A stretch of 64,000 nucleotides of DNA from assembly GCA_934294885.1 (NCBI GenBank), contig CAKRAK010000013.1, positions 1-64,000 on the forward strand, given 5' to 3'. Shown one piece after another: positions 33,696-42,809 of the stretch (positions are counted from its first letter, which is position 1; every line of letters starts with the position of its first letter). The stretch comes from an uncultured Lachnospiraceae bacterium. Its GTDB lineage: Bacteria > Bacillota > Clostridia > Lachnospirales > Lachnospiraceae. The notes under the pieces are model-generated. The model worked only from the letters and a program-made list of their open reading frames with translations, was not told the origin of the DNA and searched no databases. A program made the position numbers and the translations under genes.

Positions 33696-34010
33696 ATGAG
33701 TGTATCACCGATTCATGGAATTTTGAATAACGATGCAATACTGAATAACATGAATACCGCGCAGGTTACTACTGACAACGGTACAGCCTTTGACAGCCTG
33801 CTTTCTTCTGCTATTAACATGTACAAAGAAACAGATGATTATCAGAACGCGGCAGAGGAATCAGAGATTAATTTTGCACTTGGATATTCTACCAGTACCC
33901 ATGATCTGGCTGTTGCACAGCAAAAGGCCAATATATCATTACAATATACTGTAAAGGTAACGAATAAGGTATTGGAAGCATATAAGGAACTGATGAATTT
34001 ACAGATATAA
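33696..34010 (+). CDS. fliE: Flagellar hook-basal body protein FliE
   Basis: FliE joins the MS ring to the rod. The 104-residue protein shows the family C-terminal pattern (STHDLAVAQQKANISLQYT, VTNKVLEAYKELMNLQI). Length is normal. AGAGGAG precedes the ATG. A 110-base gap to fliF contains no clear signal. Confidence 0.94.
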   Translation: MSVSPIHGILNNDAILNNMNTAQVTTDNGTAFDSLLSSAINMYKETDDYQNAAEESEINFALGYSTSTHDLAVAQQKANISLQYTVKVTNKVLEAYKELMNLQI

Positions 34011-34120
34011 TACTGTATAGATTAGGGCAGATTACGGGAACCGTGATAGATGGAATTCAGATCTTTGTTTCTGCCGGATGAAGATAAAAGGTGGATGTTA
34101 TATCCCTTGTAAGGAGCATT

Positions 34121-35737
34121 ATGTTAGAGAGATTGAAAGGAATCCAGACTCGGATTGTTGAGTTTTGGAATCGATTTACAAGTAAACAAAAGACATTAAT
34201 TGTTTCCATAACGGCGGCAGTGATCTTGACACTGGTGGCGTTAATTGTGTTGTTGAATCGTACGACATATGTTGATTTGGTAACTTTTGATAATACAGCG
34301 GATGCCGCTAATGCCAAAACAGTACTGGATGACAGCGCGATTCCGTATAAAGTATCCGGTAACGGACTGTCATTTACGGTAGATGAAAAGAGTGAAGCGC
34401 AGGCAAGACTTGCATTAGGTGAGAACAACATTGCCACAAACGTTAATAAGGATGTGGATTGGGCACTGGAAAACAGTATGTCTACAACTGACAGTGAAAG
34501 GAATCTGAAACAAAAAATCTTAACTCAGAACCAGATTGGAAACGATTTGGAGCTGATTGATGGAATCAAACAGGCATCTGTTCAGATTACGGTTCCGGAT
34601 AGTACGAATTCCCTTTTATCCAGTGAGAAGGAAACAACAGCCAGTGTACTGTTGATTACGACAGGTGATTTTGATTCTGCTAATATTGAGGGAATTGCAA
34701 ATTATGTGGCTACTTCTCTTGGTAATAAGACGACAGATTCTATTCGAATTGTAGACCAGACGGGATCGTTGCTCTTTGGTGGGGATAACGATGCAAATAC
34801 TACAGCGGGTTCTGCTGCCCAGACAGTTAAAATAACAAAACAGGTTACGGATAATATACAGGATCAGGTCAGAGGCTTGTTTGTGAACTCCGGCATTTAT
34901 AATGATGCGGATGTAAAAGCAAATCTGGACATTGATCTGGATTCCACAACGATTAACGATGAGCATCACTATACGGATGATACGGAGGATGATACAGGAC
35001 CTTTGGTGGAACAGTATACATACGATGCAGCGAATGTAGATGGAACTGCCGGAATTCCCGGAACGGATACCAATGACGATTTGGTACAGGATTATGAAAT
35101 CCGGAACGGAACCAGTGCCAACAGCAGTGCAAATGTTGTGAAAAATGTATTTCACGACAGTGTAACCAATACCGTAACGGAAAAAGCGGTTGGTACGGTT
35201 AACACTGCAAATTCTACCATTGCGGTTGTCTTGTTAAAATACAAAATATATGATGAAGCAAATATGAAAAAGTCAGGTGAGCTGAAAGGTACAACATTTG
35301 AGGCATTTCAGAATGAACATAGCGAACAGACACCTCTTGATGTGGATGATGCCACCTATGCATTAGTTGAAAAGGCAACCGGAATTTCTCAGGATAATAT
35401 TCAGATACAGGCATTTGAAGTTCCTTTATTCTATCCGAAAGAAGTAAGTGCCGCTGATACAGTAACGAATTATCTTCAGTTTTTGCTTGCAATTTTAATT
35501 GTTGCTTTATTATGCTTTGTTGTATTTAAGGGAATGAAACCGGTAGAAGTAACCGAGATGGAACCGGAATTGTCCGTGGAAGCATTGCTTGCAACTACAA
35601 AGGAGAATCAGACCTTAGAAGATATTGAATTCAGTGATAAGTCAGCAACAAGACAGCAGATTGAACGTTTTGTGGATGAAAATCCGGAAGAGGTTGCATT
35701 GCTGTTACGTAACTGGTTGAATGATGATTGGGATTAA
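34121..35737 (+). CDS. fliF: Flagellar M-ring protein FliF
   Basis: FliF forms the MS ring in the membrane, the base on which rod and rotor assemble. The 538-residue protein has two membrane helices (about residues 22-45 and 448-468), the ring-building YscJ/FliF domains between (ALGENNIATN, KQASVQITVPD) and a C-terminal FliG-binding tail (FVDENPEEVALLLRNWL). The start is the ATG at 34121 after TAAGGAG. FliG follows after 24 bases. Confidence 0.95.
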   Translation: MLERLKGIQTRIVEFWNRFTSKQKTLIVSITAAVILTLVALIVLLNRTTYVDLVTFDNTADAANAKTVLDDSAIPYKVSGNGLSFTVDEKSEAQARLALGENNIATNVNKDVDWALENSMSTTDSERNLKQKILTQNQIGNDLELIDGIKQASVQITVPDSTNSLLSSEKETTASVLLITTGDFDSANIEGIANYVATSLGNKTTDSIRIVDQTGSLLFGGDNDANTTAGSAAQTVKITKQVTDNIQDQVRGLFVNSGIYNDADVKANLDIDLDSTTINDEHHYTDDTEDDTGPLVEQYTYDAANVDGTAGIPGTDTNDDLVQDYEIRNGTSANSSANVVKNVFHDSVTNTVTEKAVGTVNTANSTIAVVLLKYKIYDEANMKKSGELKGTTFEAFQNEHSEQTPLDVDDATYALVEKATGISQDNIQIQAFEVPLFYPKEVSAADTVTNYLQFLLAILIVALLCFVVFKGMKPVEVTEMEPELSVEALLATTKENQTLEDIEFSDKSATRQQIERFVDENPEEVALLLRNWLNDDWD

Positions 35738-35761
35738 CATACAAACATCTGGGAGGTAACT

Positions 35762-36778
35762 ATGTCAACATATGATAATGGTGAGCTTTCCGGAATCCAA
35801 AAAGCAGCAATTTTGTTGATTGCTTTAGGTCCGGAGAAGTCTGCAAATGTATTTAAACATTTAAAGGATGATGAAATTGAATCTTTAACGCTTGAAATCG
35901 CGAATACAAGAAGTGTTCCTCCTGATTTAAAAGAACAGGTTTTGGAAGAGTTTTATGAAGTATGTCTTGCACAGCAGTATATTGCCGAGGGTGGTATCGG
36001 ATATGCAAAAGAATTGCTGGATAAGGCACTTGGAGAGGATAAGGCAAAGGATGTAATCGGAAGGCTGACAGCGTCCTTGCAGGTTCGCCCGTTTGAATTT
36101 GTCAGAAAGGCAGACCCTTCGCAGCTGCTAAACTTTATTCAGGATGAACATCCACAGACGATTGCTCTGATTTTGGCGTACCTGCCTTCCAGTCAGGCTG
36201 CCGCAGTTGTTGGTGCATTGCCGCCTGAAAAACAGGCTGATGTTGCAAAGAGAATTGCATTAATGGATCGAACCAGTCCGGATGTAATTAAGGAAGTGGA
36301 GAAGGTATTGGAAAAGAAGCTGTCATCCCTTGTGAATCAGGATTACACCATTGTTGGTGGTGTAGATGCCATTGTTTCGATTTTGAATACTGTAGATCGT
36401 AGCACAGAGAAGCATATTATGGAGACCTTGGAAATCGAAGAACCGGAGCTTGCGGATGAGATTCGTCGTAAGATGTTTGTATTCGAGGATATCTTAAGTC
36501 TGGATAACCGTGCAATTCAGACTGTTCTTCGTGAGGTTGACAACAGTGAGCTTGCAATTGCATTGAAGAATGCCAATGAAGATGTACAGAATTGTATCTT
36601 TAACAATCTTTCATCCCGTCTTGCAAGTATGATAAAAGAGGATATGGAATATATGGGTCCTGTCCGTTTGAAAGATGTAGAAGAAGCCCAGCAGAAAATT
36701 GTTAATATTATACGTAAATTAGAAGACACCGGTGAAATTGTTATTTCACGAGGTGGAGGAGATGAAATTATTGTCTAA
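35762..36778 (+). CDS. fliG: Flagellar motor switch protein FliG
   Basis: FliG couples stator force to rotor and sets rotation direction. The 338-residue protein has the N-terminal FliF-binding domain (GIQKAAILLIALGPEKSA), the middle domain EHPQTIALILAYL motif and the C-terminal domain with charged helix (RLASMIKEDMEYMGP) that contacts MotA. Length is normal. GGGAGGTAA precedes the ATG. It overlaps fliH by 17 bases. Confidence 0.96.
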   Translation: MSTYDNGELSGIQKAAILLIALGPEKSANVFKHLKDDEIESLTLEIANTRSVPPDLKEQVLEEFYEVCLAQQYIAEGGIGYAKELLDKALGEDKAKDVIGRLTASLQVRPFEFVRKADPSQLLNFIQDEHPQTIALILAYLPSSQAAAVVGALPPEKQADVAKRIALMDRTSPDVIKEVEKVLEKKLSSLVNQDYTIVGGVDAIVSILNTVDRSTEKHIMETLEIEEPELADEIRRKMFVFEDILSLDNRAIQTVLREVDNSELAIALKNANEDVQNCIFNNLSSRLASMIKEDMEYMGPVRLKDVEEAQQKIVNIIRKLEDTGEIVISRGGGDEIIV

Positions 36779-37658
36779 TTTGATAAAATCAAGATTTGTT
36801 GCCTTTTCTCAGGATAATAAATTAGTAATTGATGCAAATCAGAATAAAATCATAAAAGCAATTAATTCCGGTGTAGAGGAATTTACACCTCAGGGGGAAT
36901 CCTTAGAAGAAGCAGTAGCAGAGGCTATGATTCGGGATGCAGAGTTGGATGGTGTCGATTTTGACGGAGATATTTTGACGGTAGATACGGAACAGCTACC
37001 GAATCCCGATGACGAAAACGGAGATTTATCTAAGGTAACCGCTAAGGTATTGAACTCGGCAAAACAGGAGGCAGAGGATATTGTAAACCGGGCTCATGAT
37101 GAAGCGGAGCAAACCCGTGCCGAAGCTTATGAAAATGCAATTCAGATTAAGGAAAATGCCAATCAGGAGGGATATGAAGCCGGTTATCGGGAAGGTATGG
37201 AAAAAGCACAAGCTGAGATTTCCCTTCAAAAAGAGGAGCTTGATCAATTGAAACAGTCTCTTTTGGATGAGAATGAAGAATTTCGGAATAATCTTGTAAA
37301 AGAAACCGAGCATAAGATGGTAGATATTCTATGCGGGCTGGTGCAGTCGGTTACCGGTGTGGTAGTGGAAGATCAAAGAGATGTATTGTTATTTATGATT
37401 AACAAAGCAATGCAGAATCAGGATGACAGCAAGCATTATATTATTAAGCTTTCAAAAGAGGACTATTCACAGATAAATGATAAGAAAATGGATATATATG
37501 GTGCTTTTAATCCCAATATAGATATTGAACTGTTTGAGGATGCGAAATTAGAAAAAAGTCAATGTATCATTGAAATGGATCATGGAATATTGGATTTAAG
37601 TCTGGATGTTCAGATGGATAATCTGATCACGGCGTTAAAGTTAATGATAAAGGACTAG
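36762..37658 (+). CDS. fliH: Flagellar assembly protein FliH
   Basis: FliH regulates the export ATPase FliI and links it to the export gate. The 298-residue protein has a variable acidic N-terminus, a long coiled coil with Glu/Gln/Ala-rich heptads (about residues 95-190, containing GYEAGYREGMEKAQAE) and a C-terminal domain like V-ATPase subunit E. The start is the ATG at 36762, with GGTGGAGGAG before it, inside the end of fliG. Confidence 0.9.
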   Translation: MKLLSNLIKSRFVAFSQDNKLVIDANQNKIIKAINSGVEEFTPQGESLEEAVAEAMIRDAELDGVDFDGDILTVDTEQLPNPDDENGDLSKVTAKVLNSAKQEAEDIVNRAHDEAEQTRAEAYENAIQIKENANQEGYEAGYREGMEKAQAEISLQKEELDQLKQSLLDENEEFRNNLVKETEHKMVDILCGLVQSVTGVVVEDQRDVLLFMINKAMQNQDDSKHYIIKLSKEDYSQINDKKMDIYGAFNPNIDIELFEDAKLEKSQCIIEMDHGILDLSLDVQMDNLITALKLMIKD

Positions 37659-37667
37659 GGTGATCAT

Positions 37668-38972
37668 TTGGAAATTAATTATGATGCTTATCTATCTTTA
37701 GCAAATCGTTCTTATGTCAAAGAATTGGGTAAGGTTGCAAAAATAGTGGGGCTTACGGTTGAGTCTGTGGGTCCCACCTGTAAATTAAATGATTTATGTA
37801 AGATAACATCAAAGGATGGATGTCAGAAGGTTATGGCGGAGGTAGTAGGCTTCCGGGATAACCGTGTTTTGCTCATGCCCTTTGACAGTGTAGACGGAAT
37901 CGGATTAGGAGCAACCGTGGAAAATACAAAGGACCCCTTAAAGGTAAAGGTAGGTCCTGAATTGTTGGGACGTTCCTTAGATGGTCTTGGCAGACCAATG
38001 GACGGAAAGGAACTCAATCTGACGGATACTTATCCGATTGAGGCACCTCCGCCGGATGCATTGAAACGAAAAATGATTTCTGATGTATTACCCTTAGGTG
38101 TTAAGGCTGTAGATGGTATGATTACGGTTGGAAAGGGACAGCGTATTGGTATTTTTGCTGGCTCCGGTGTAGGAAAATCTACTTTGATGGGAATGTTTGC
38201 CAGAAATACAAAGGCTGACATTAATGTGATTGCGTTAATCGGAGAACGTGGCCGTGAAGTAAGAGAGTTTATTGAACGGGATTTGGGAGAAGAGGGAATG
38301 CGTCGTTCCGTGCTTGTAATTGCAACCTCGGACAAGCCGGCTCTGATTCGTAATAAAGCAGCAAAGACAGCAACTGCCATAGCAGAATATTTTAGAGATC
38401 AAGGCAAGGATGTTTTGCTTATGATGGATAACATGACAAGATTTTGTATGGCTCAAAGAGAAATTGGACTTGCGTCCGGAGAACCGCCGGTTACGAGAGG
38501 GTATCCACCATCGGTGTATTCGGAATTACCTAAGGTATTGGAACGTGCCGGTAATTCAGAAAAAGGTTCTATTACCGGATTGTATGCCGTTTTGGTTGAC
38601 GGAGATGATTTTAACGAACCGATTTCCGATACCGCAAGAGGTATTTTAGATGGACATATTATTTTATCAAGAGCGTTAGGACACAAAAATCATTATCCTG
38701 CAATTGACGTGTTGCAGAGCATATCCCGTTGTATGAGTTCCATCGCTACAAAGGAGCACAAACAGATAGCCGGCAAAGTAAAAGAGGTATTGGCAACATA
38801 TAATGAAGCAGAGGATTTGATTAATATAGGTGCATATAAAGCGGGTTCTAATCCGGATATTGATTTTGCCATATCAAAGATTCATCAGGTGAATGAATTT
38901 CTGATGCAGGATGTAGATAGTAAATATATGTTTGAAGATGAAATTTCCATGATGCGGCAAATATTTGAATAA
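37668..38972 (+). CDS. fliI: Flagellum-specific ATPase FliI
   Basis: FliI is the F1-beta-like ATPase of flagellar type III export. The 434-residue protein has Walker A GSGVGKST at residues 165-172, the LIGERGREVREF motif, and the DNMTRFCMAQREI segment with Walker B. The TTG at 37668 is the start, with TAGGGTGAT upstream. FliJ follows after 17 bases and FliH precedes it, the usual soluble export set. Confidence 0.96.
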   Translation: MEINYDAYLSLANRSYVKELGKVAKIVGLTVESVGPTCKLNDLCKITSKDGCQKVMAEVVGFRDNRVLLMPFDSVDGIGLGATVENTKDPLKVKVGPELLGRSLDGLGRPMDGKELNLTDTYPIEAPPPDALKRKMISDVLPLGVKAVDGMITVGKGQRIGIFAGSGVGKSTLMGMFARNTKADINVIALIGERGREVREFIERDLGEEGMRRSVLVIATSDKPALIRNKAAKTATAIAEYFRDQGKDVLLMMDNMTRFCMAQREIGLASGEPPVTRGYPPSVYSELPKVLERAGNSEKGSITGLYAVLVDGDDFNEPISDTARGILDGHIILSRALGHKNHYPAIDVLQSISRCMSSIATKEHKQIAGKVKEVLATYNEAEDLINIGAYKAGSNPDIDFAISKIHQVNEFLMQDVDSKYMFEDEISMMRQIFE

Positions 38973-38989
38973 GATTTTCAGGAGTATTT

Positions 38990-39445
38990 ATGGCGAAATT
39001 TATATACGAAATGCAAAATATTCTGGATATAAAATATAAGCTGGAGGAACAGGCAAAGCAGGAATATATGTCTGTACAGGCGAGATTAAATGATGCCGTT
39101 CTTACATTAAACCGTTTAGAGGAGCGAAAGAGCTCCTATATGGATCAATATATGTCAATGGTTTCTGACCGGCTTTATGTTTTGGAGATAGAAAATTGTA
39201 AAAATTCAATTATTATAATGGATGAGTATATTGCCAGACAACAGGCGGTGATTGATAAGATTCAGCAGGAACTGGATTTGGCTGTGTTAAAATTAAACGA
39301 AGCCATGAAGGAAAGAAAAATTCACGAAAAGCTTAGAGAAAATCAATTTGAAAAATTCAAAAAAGAATTGAATCTGGAAGAAATGAAAGAAATTGATGAA
39401 TTGGTCAGTTATCGATATAACAGTCTTGAACCGGAGGATGAATAA
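38990..39445 (+). CDS. fliJ: Flagellar export protein FliJ
   Basis: FliJ is the central stalk of the FliI hexamer and helps energise export. The 151-residue protein is nearly all antiparallel coiled coil (about residues 8-140), with KYKLEEQAKQEYM near the start. FliJ proteins are weakly conserved, so size, coiled-coil form and position right after fliI carry the assignment. The stop overlaps the next start by one base. Confidence 0.88.
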   Translation: MAKFIYEMQNILDIKYKLEEQAKQEYMSVQARLNDAVLTLNRLEERKSSYMDQYMSMVSDRLYVLEIENCKNSIIIMDEYIARQQAVIDKIQQELDLAVLKLNEAMKERKIHEKLRENQFEKFKKELNLEEMKEIDELVSYRYNSLEPEDE

Positions 39446-40200
39446 TGGCAAAAAAAAATAAAAAACAAAAAAATGAGAATGGAGAAGGTGTAGGAAGCAA
39501 AATTGTTTCGGTTATATTTGTTGTTTTAATTATAGCTGTATGGCTTGCAATATTGGCTGTTTTAATTCGCTTGGATATCGGTGGTTTTGGAAGTGGCGTA
39601 TTACGTCCTATTTTAAAGGATGTTCCGGTTGTGAATAAGATATTGCCGGAGCCTTCGGAAGAAGAATTGGAACAGGAAATAGCAGAAAACAGTGAAGATC
39701 AGATTGCAACAATGTCTCAGGCACGGGATATGATTGCACAGCTTCAGGAAGAAAATGACAAGCTTCAGAAAAAAAATAAATCATTAAACGAAAAAGTGGA
39801 TGATCTTGAGAAAGAAACAGAGCGTTTAAAGGTGTTTGAGACAGAACAGGCAGACTTTAAAGCGGAAAAAGAAAAATTTTATAACGAAATAGTCTATGGA
39901 GAAAACGCTCCGGATGCCGATACATATAAAGAATGGTATGAGAGCATTGATGCTGCCAATGCAGAGGCAATATACCGACAGGTAATTTCTAATCAACAGG
40001 CGGACAGTGATTTAAAGAATCTTGCTAAGACCTACGAGAATATGAAACCTGCCGAAGCGGCAGCCGTGTTGGAAAAGCTTGCAAATTTGGATACGGTTGC
40101 AGAAATTCTGTCTGCAATGAAAGCTGAAAGCCGGGCTAAGATTATGGACGAGTTTGATGCTGCCTTTGCGGCTAATGTAACAAAGAAATTAATGCCTTAA
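39445..40200 (+). CDS. MotE/YlxF-like flagellar protein with MgtE N-terminal domain
   Basis: This 251-residue protein has one membrane helix (about residues 22-45), a Glu/Lys-rich coiled coil (about 85-145), and a C-terminal MgtE-N-like domain (MKPAEAAAVLEKLANLDTVAEIL). This layout matches YlxF in the Bacillus fla/che operon and MotE, a stator chaperone for MotC in other bacteria. Its position between fliJ and fliK is that of ylxF. The function in this lineage is not proven. Confidence 0.85.
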   Translation: MAKKNKKQKNENGEGVGSKIVSVIFVVLIIAVWLAILAVLIRLDIGGFGSGVLRPILKDVPVVNKILPEPSEEELEQEIAENSEDQIATMSQARDMIAQLQEENDKLQKKNKSLNEKVDDLEKETERLKVFETEQADFKAEKEKFYNEIVYGENAPDADTYKEWYESIDAANAEAIYRQVISNQQADSDLKNLAKTYENMKPAEAAAVLEKLANLDTVAEILSAMKAESRAKIMDEFDAAFAANVTKKLMP

Positions 40201-40228
40201 CCATAAAATATATGAAAGGAGGCAGAAT

Positions 40229-41644
40229 ATGAAAATTAACAGTAATTTATCAGTGAACGATTCCTATGGTGGAACAGATAAAACCAAGGCTTCCACCGGT
40301 GATGCAATCATGGATTTTGCAAATATTTTATCTGTGGCTTCTGAATCTAAGACAGACACCACAATCCATCAGTCTGAAACGGTTCCGGTGGCTTCGTCTG
40401 AACAGTTATCGAAAAAGGATAACAATGTTGGCAATCAGGCACAGCCTGTAGCAAAAGATAATGGGACAACAGATGATAAGCAGGTGGATTCTGACAAGGC
40501 AAATATAGTGAAAGACGATAATTCTAAGGTAAATACCGAAGATACAACAATCCCTTCACAGCCGGATGCTATAGATAAAGAGCCGGATATGGATAAGGTG
40601 GTGGAAGCAATCAGTTCTTTGCTGATTGACTTGGCTGATATTCTTAATCTGTCTGTAGATGAGTTGACACAAACAATGGAGCAGTTGAATTTTTCAGTGG
40701 ATGATCTGTTAAATCCGGATAATCTGAAGGAGCTGATGCTCACGGTAAATCAGGCTGATTCAACAGATTTGCTGGTTGATGAAGGATTAAGTGAACAGTT
40801 TCAAGCTATAATGGACAGCCTTAACTTGTGTCTTTCCCAATTGCCGGATGATTTTGAAAACCTGACGGAGTCCATTCCTGTTACGATGTTGACAGAGAAT
40901 CTTCCGGAACAAATGGATTTTGTGATGCAGGAGGATATACCGGAAACAGGTATGGAATTTGTGGATGCTGACGCACAGACAGAGCCGGTTGTTATTGTTG
41001 AGAATAACAGAACGGATGATTCCAACGGTAAAAAAGAATTTTCTGAAAATACAGAACATTTGGAGTCTGATGTAGTTGGAAAACCTGTTATTGATAGTAA
41101 AAAACAGGATAATGAAATTCACTTTGAAAATCCGATTCTCCAAAATATTCAGGAGTCTTTAGAGATGACAGATGATGTGGCTCTTTCCGGAGAGATAACA
41201 AGAGCGCAGGTTCAGGTGATTGACCAGATTGTTGAACAGGTAAAGGTTCAGATGAATCAGGATAATACAACATTACAAATGCAGCTCTATCCGGAGCATT
41301 TAGGAAGAATACAGATTAATGTTGTATCAAAGGAAGGCATTATGACAGCCCAGATTGTTGCAGAAAATGATGCTGCAAAACAGGCAATCGAAGGAGGCCT
41401 TGCAAGTCTGAAGGAAACGATGGAAAATCAAAATATCAAGATAGAAGCCATAGAAGTAATGGTTTCCACGACTGGTTTCCAACAGAATGATGAAAAAAAT
41501 GAATTTGCAAATCCCCAGTCCAAGGGTAAAAAGTCCGGTAAAATTGATTTAAATGCCCTTGAGGATGGAGATGTGGATGCAGATGATATGGGTGAACTGG
41601 AAAAAATGAAGGTTTCCGGAAGCAGTGTGAGTTATTCCGTATAA
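40229..41644 (+). CDS. fliK: Flagellar hook-length control protein FliK
   Basis: FliK measures the hook and switches export specificity. The 471-residue protein has a long, acidic, Ser/Thr-rich and poorly conserved N-terminal part, and a conserved C-terminal domain (about residues 325-415) with LQMQLYPEHLGRIQINV and the following helix. AAAGGAGG precedes the ATG. A near-perfect CodY box lies in the coding region at 41037-41051. Confidence 0.9.
   Translation: MKINSNLSVNDSYGGTDKTKASTGDAIMDFANILSVASESKTDTTIHQSETVPVASSEQLSKKDNNVGNQAQPVAKDNGTTDDKQVDSDKANIVKDDNSKVNTEDTTIPSQPDAIDKEPDMDKVVEAISSLLIDLADILNLSVDELTQTMEQLNFSVDDLLNPDNLKELMLTVNQADSTDLLVDEGLSEQFQAIMDSLNLCLSQLPDDFENLTESIPVTMLTENLPEQMDFVMQEDIPETGMEFVDADAQTEPVVIVENNRTDDSNGKKEFSENTEHLESDVVGKPVIDSKKQDNEIHFENPILQNIQESLEMTDDVALSGEITRAQVQVIDQIVEQVKVQMNQDNTTLQMQLYPEHLGRIQINVVSKEGIMTAQIVAENDAAKQAIEGGLASLKETMENQNIKIEAIEVMVSTTGFQQNDEKNEFANPQSKGKKSGKIDLNALEDGDVDADDMGELEKMKVSGSSVSYSV
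41037..41051. promoter_or_regulatory. Candidate CodY box inside fliK
   Basis: AATTTTCTGAAAATA matches the CodY consensus AATTTTCWGAAAATT at 14 of 15 positions. It lies in coding sequence (Glu-Phe-Ser-Glu-Asn-Thr), where CodY could act as a roadblock to transcription. It may also be chance in AT-rich DNA. Confidence 0.45.
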
Positions 41645-41647
41645 TTC

Positions 41648-41675
41648 TTTAGTTTTTTCGGGAAAATTCCGATAT
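41648..41675 (+). promoter_or_regulatory. Candidate sigma-28 promoter upstream of flgD
   Basis: TTTAGTTT (41648-41655), 12 bases and TCCGATAT (41668-41675) resemble the flagellar sigma consensus TAAAGTTT-N11-GCCGATAA. The site lies 42 bases before flgD, between fliK and flgD. Confidence 0.45.
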
Positions 41676-41716
41676 TATATGTGTATATTTATTAAATAAT
41701 AAAAGGAGGTAGAAAG

Positions 41717-42259
41717 ATGGCAATTAGTATTGATACATCTACTGCAGGAGCAGTCGGTAGTACAGCAACCACATCAAGCTCCGGTGGAAATGATATGGAC
41801 AAGGATATGTTCTTACAGCTTCTTGTAACACAGATGCAGTATCAGGACCCAATGAATCCAACAGATAATACAGAGTATATGTCCCAGTTAGCTCAGTTTT
41901 CAACATTAGAAGCTATGCAGAATCTTGGAAGTACCATTTCAAGTGGACAGATGATGAGCTTAACAGGTCAATATGTTATTTTAAATGTTCCGGATTCGGC
42001 AGGAAAGATTACACAGGTAAGTGGAATTGTTGATTATGTAACAGTTAATGACGGTAAGACCTATCTTCATGTGAATGATAACTATTATTCTTCTGATTAT
42101 TTGGATTCTGTTGTAAGTTATGATTATCTTCAGCATTTGATTAATTCAGGTAATACGGGTAATACCGGTGATGCAGATAATACTACCGGTGATAATACCG
42201 GAGATTCCACGGAAGATAACACCGGTAATACGACAGACAATACTTCAGGTGATTCTTGA
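41717..42259 (+). CDS. flgD: Flagellar hook capping protein FlgD, short with a low-complexity tail
   Basis: FlgD caps the growing hook. The 180-residue protein has the conserved N-terminal part (MDKDMFLQLLVTQMQYQDPMNP, here a signature segment; QFSTLEAMQNLG) and the start of the core domain. From about residue 145 it ends in repeated Gly/Asn/Thr/Asp units (GNTGNTGDADNTTGDN) in place of a full C-terminal immunoglobulin/tudor-like domain. AAAGGAGGT precedes the ATG. Confidence 0.92.
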   Translation: MAISIDTSTAGAVGSTATTSSSGGNDMDKDMFLQLLVTQMQYQDPMNPTDNTEYMSQLAQFSTLEAMQNLGSTISSGQMMSLTGQYVILNVPDSAGKITQVSGIVDYVTVNDGKTYLHVNDNYYSSDYLDSVVSYDYLQHLINSGNTGNTGDADNTTGDNTGDSTEDNTGNTTDNTSGDS

Positions 42260-42318
42260 TGATACTGTTGGTAGTAAGGTAACGAAGATCAAAGGCATAA
42301 TCAAAAGGAGTTGATTGA

Positions 42319-42732
42319 ATGGATTTTGTACATAACTCATATGTGTCCATGGATCAGGCAGCACTGGCATACCTTAGTTCTTCCAAACAGGAACCAAAGA
42401 CCGGTAATTTGTCAGATCGCCAGGTTGTTTCCTTTCAGGATGTTTTACAGAAAAAACAACAGGAAGCAGTTGATAAAGACAGTTTGATTTTCTCCAAGCA
42501 TGCAAATGAGCGTCTGATTTCCAGAAATATTAATTTGAACGAGGAACAGATGTCCCGCTTGAATAAGGGTGTTGTTCAGGCAAGAGAAAAGAGAATTAAT
42601 GAATCCCTGGTTATGATGGATAACATTGCATTTATAGTGAATGTAAAAAATAACACGGTTGTGACTGCCATGGATCAGGCAGCAAATGATAATAATGTTT
42701 TTACAAATATTGACGGAGCAGTAATTGTTTAG
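42319..42732 (+). CDS. TIGR02530-family flagellar operon protein
   Basis: This 137-residue protein matches the family found between flgD and flgE in Firmicutes, with the conserved FSKHANERLISRNINLNEEQM segment (shown in part) and the ending MDNIAFIVNVKNNTVVTAMD. No biochemical role is known; position suggests hook assembly. AAAAGGAG precedes the ATG at 42319. Confidence 0.88.
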   Translation: MDFVHNSYVSMDQAALAYLSSSKQEPKTGNLSDRQVVSFQDVLQKKQQEAVDKDSLIFSKHANERLISRNINLNEEQMSRLNKGVVQAREKRINESLVMMDNIAFIVNVKNNTVVTAMDQAANDNNVFTNIDGAVIV

Positions 42733-42754
42733 CTGGACCTTTATGGAAGCTAAG

Positions 42755-42778
42755 TTCTCCCGAATGACAGAAGGAGAA
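42755..42778. other. Hairpin before flgE
   Basis: TTCTCC (42755-42760) and GGAGAA (42773-42778) form a 6-bp stem with a 12-base loop, ending 32 bases before the flgE start. It may help set the level of the abundant hook protein. Confidence 0.35.
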
Positions 42779-42809
42779 TCCGTTATTTAGAATTAGGAGG
42801 TCGTTAATT

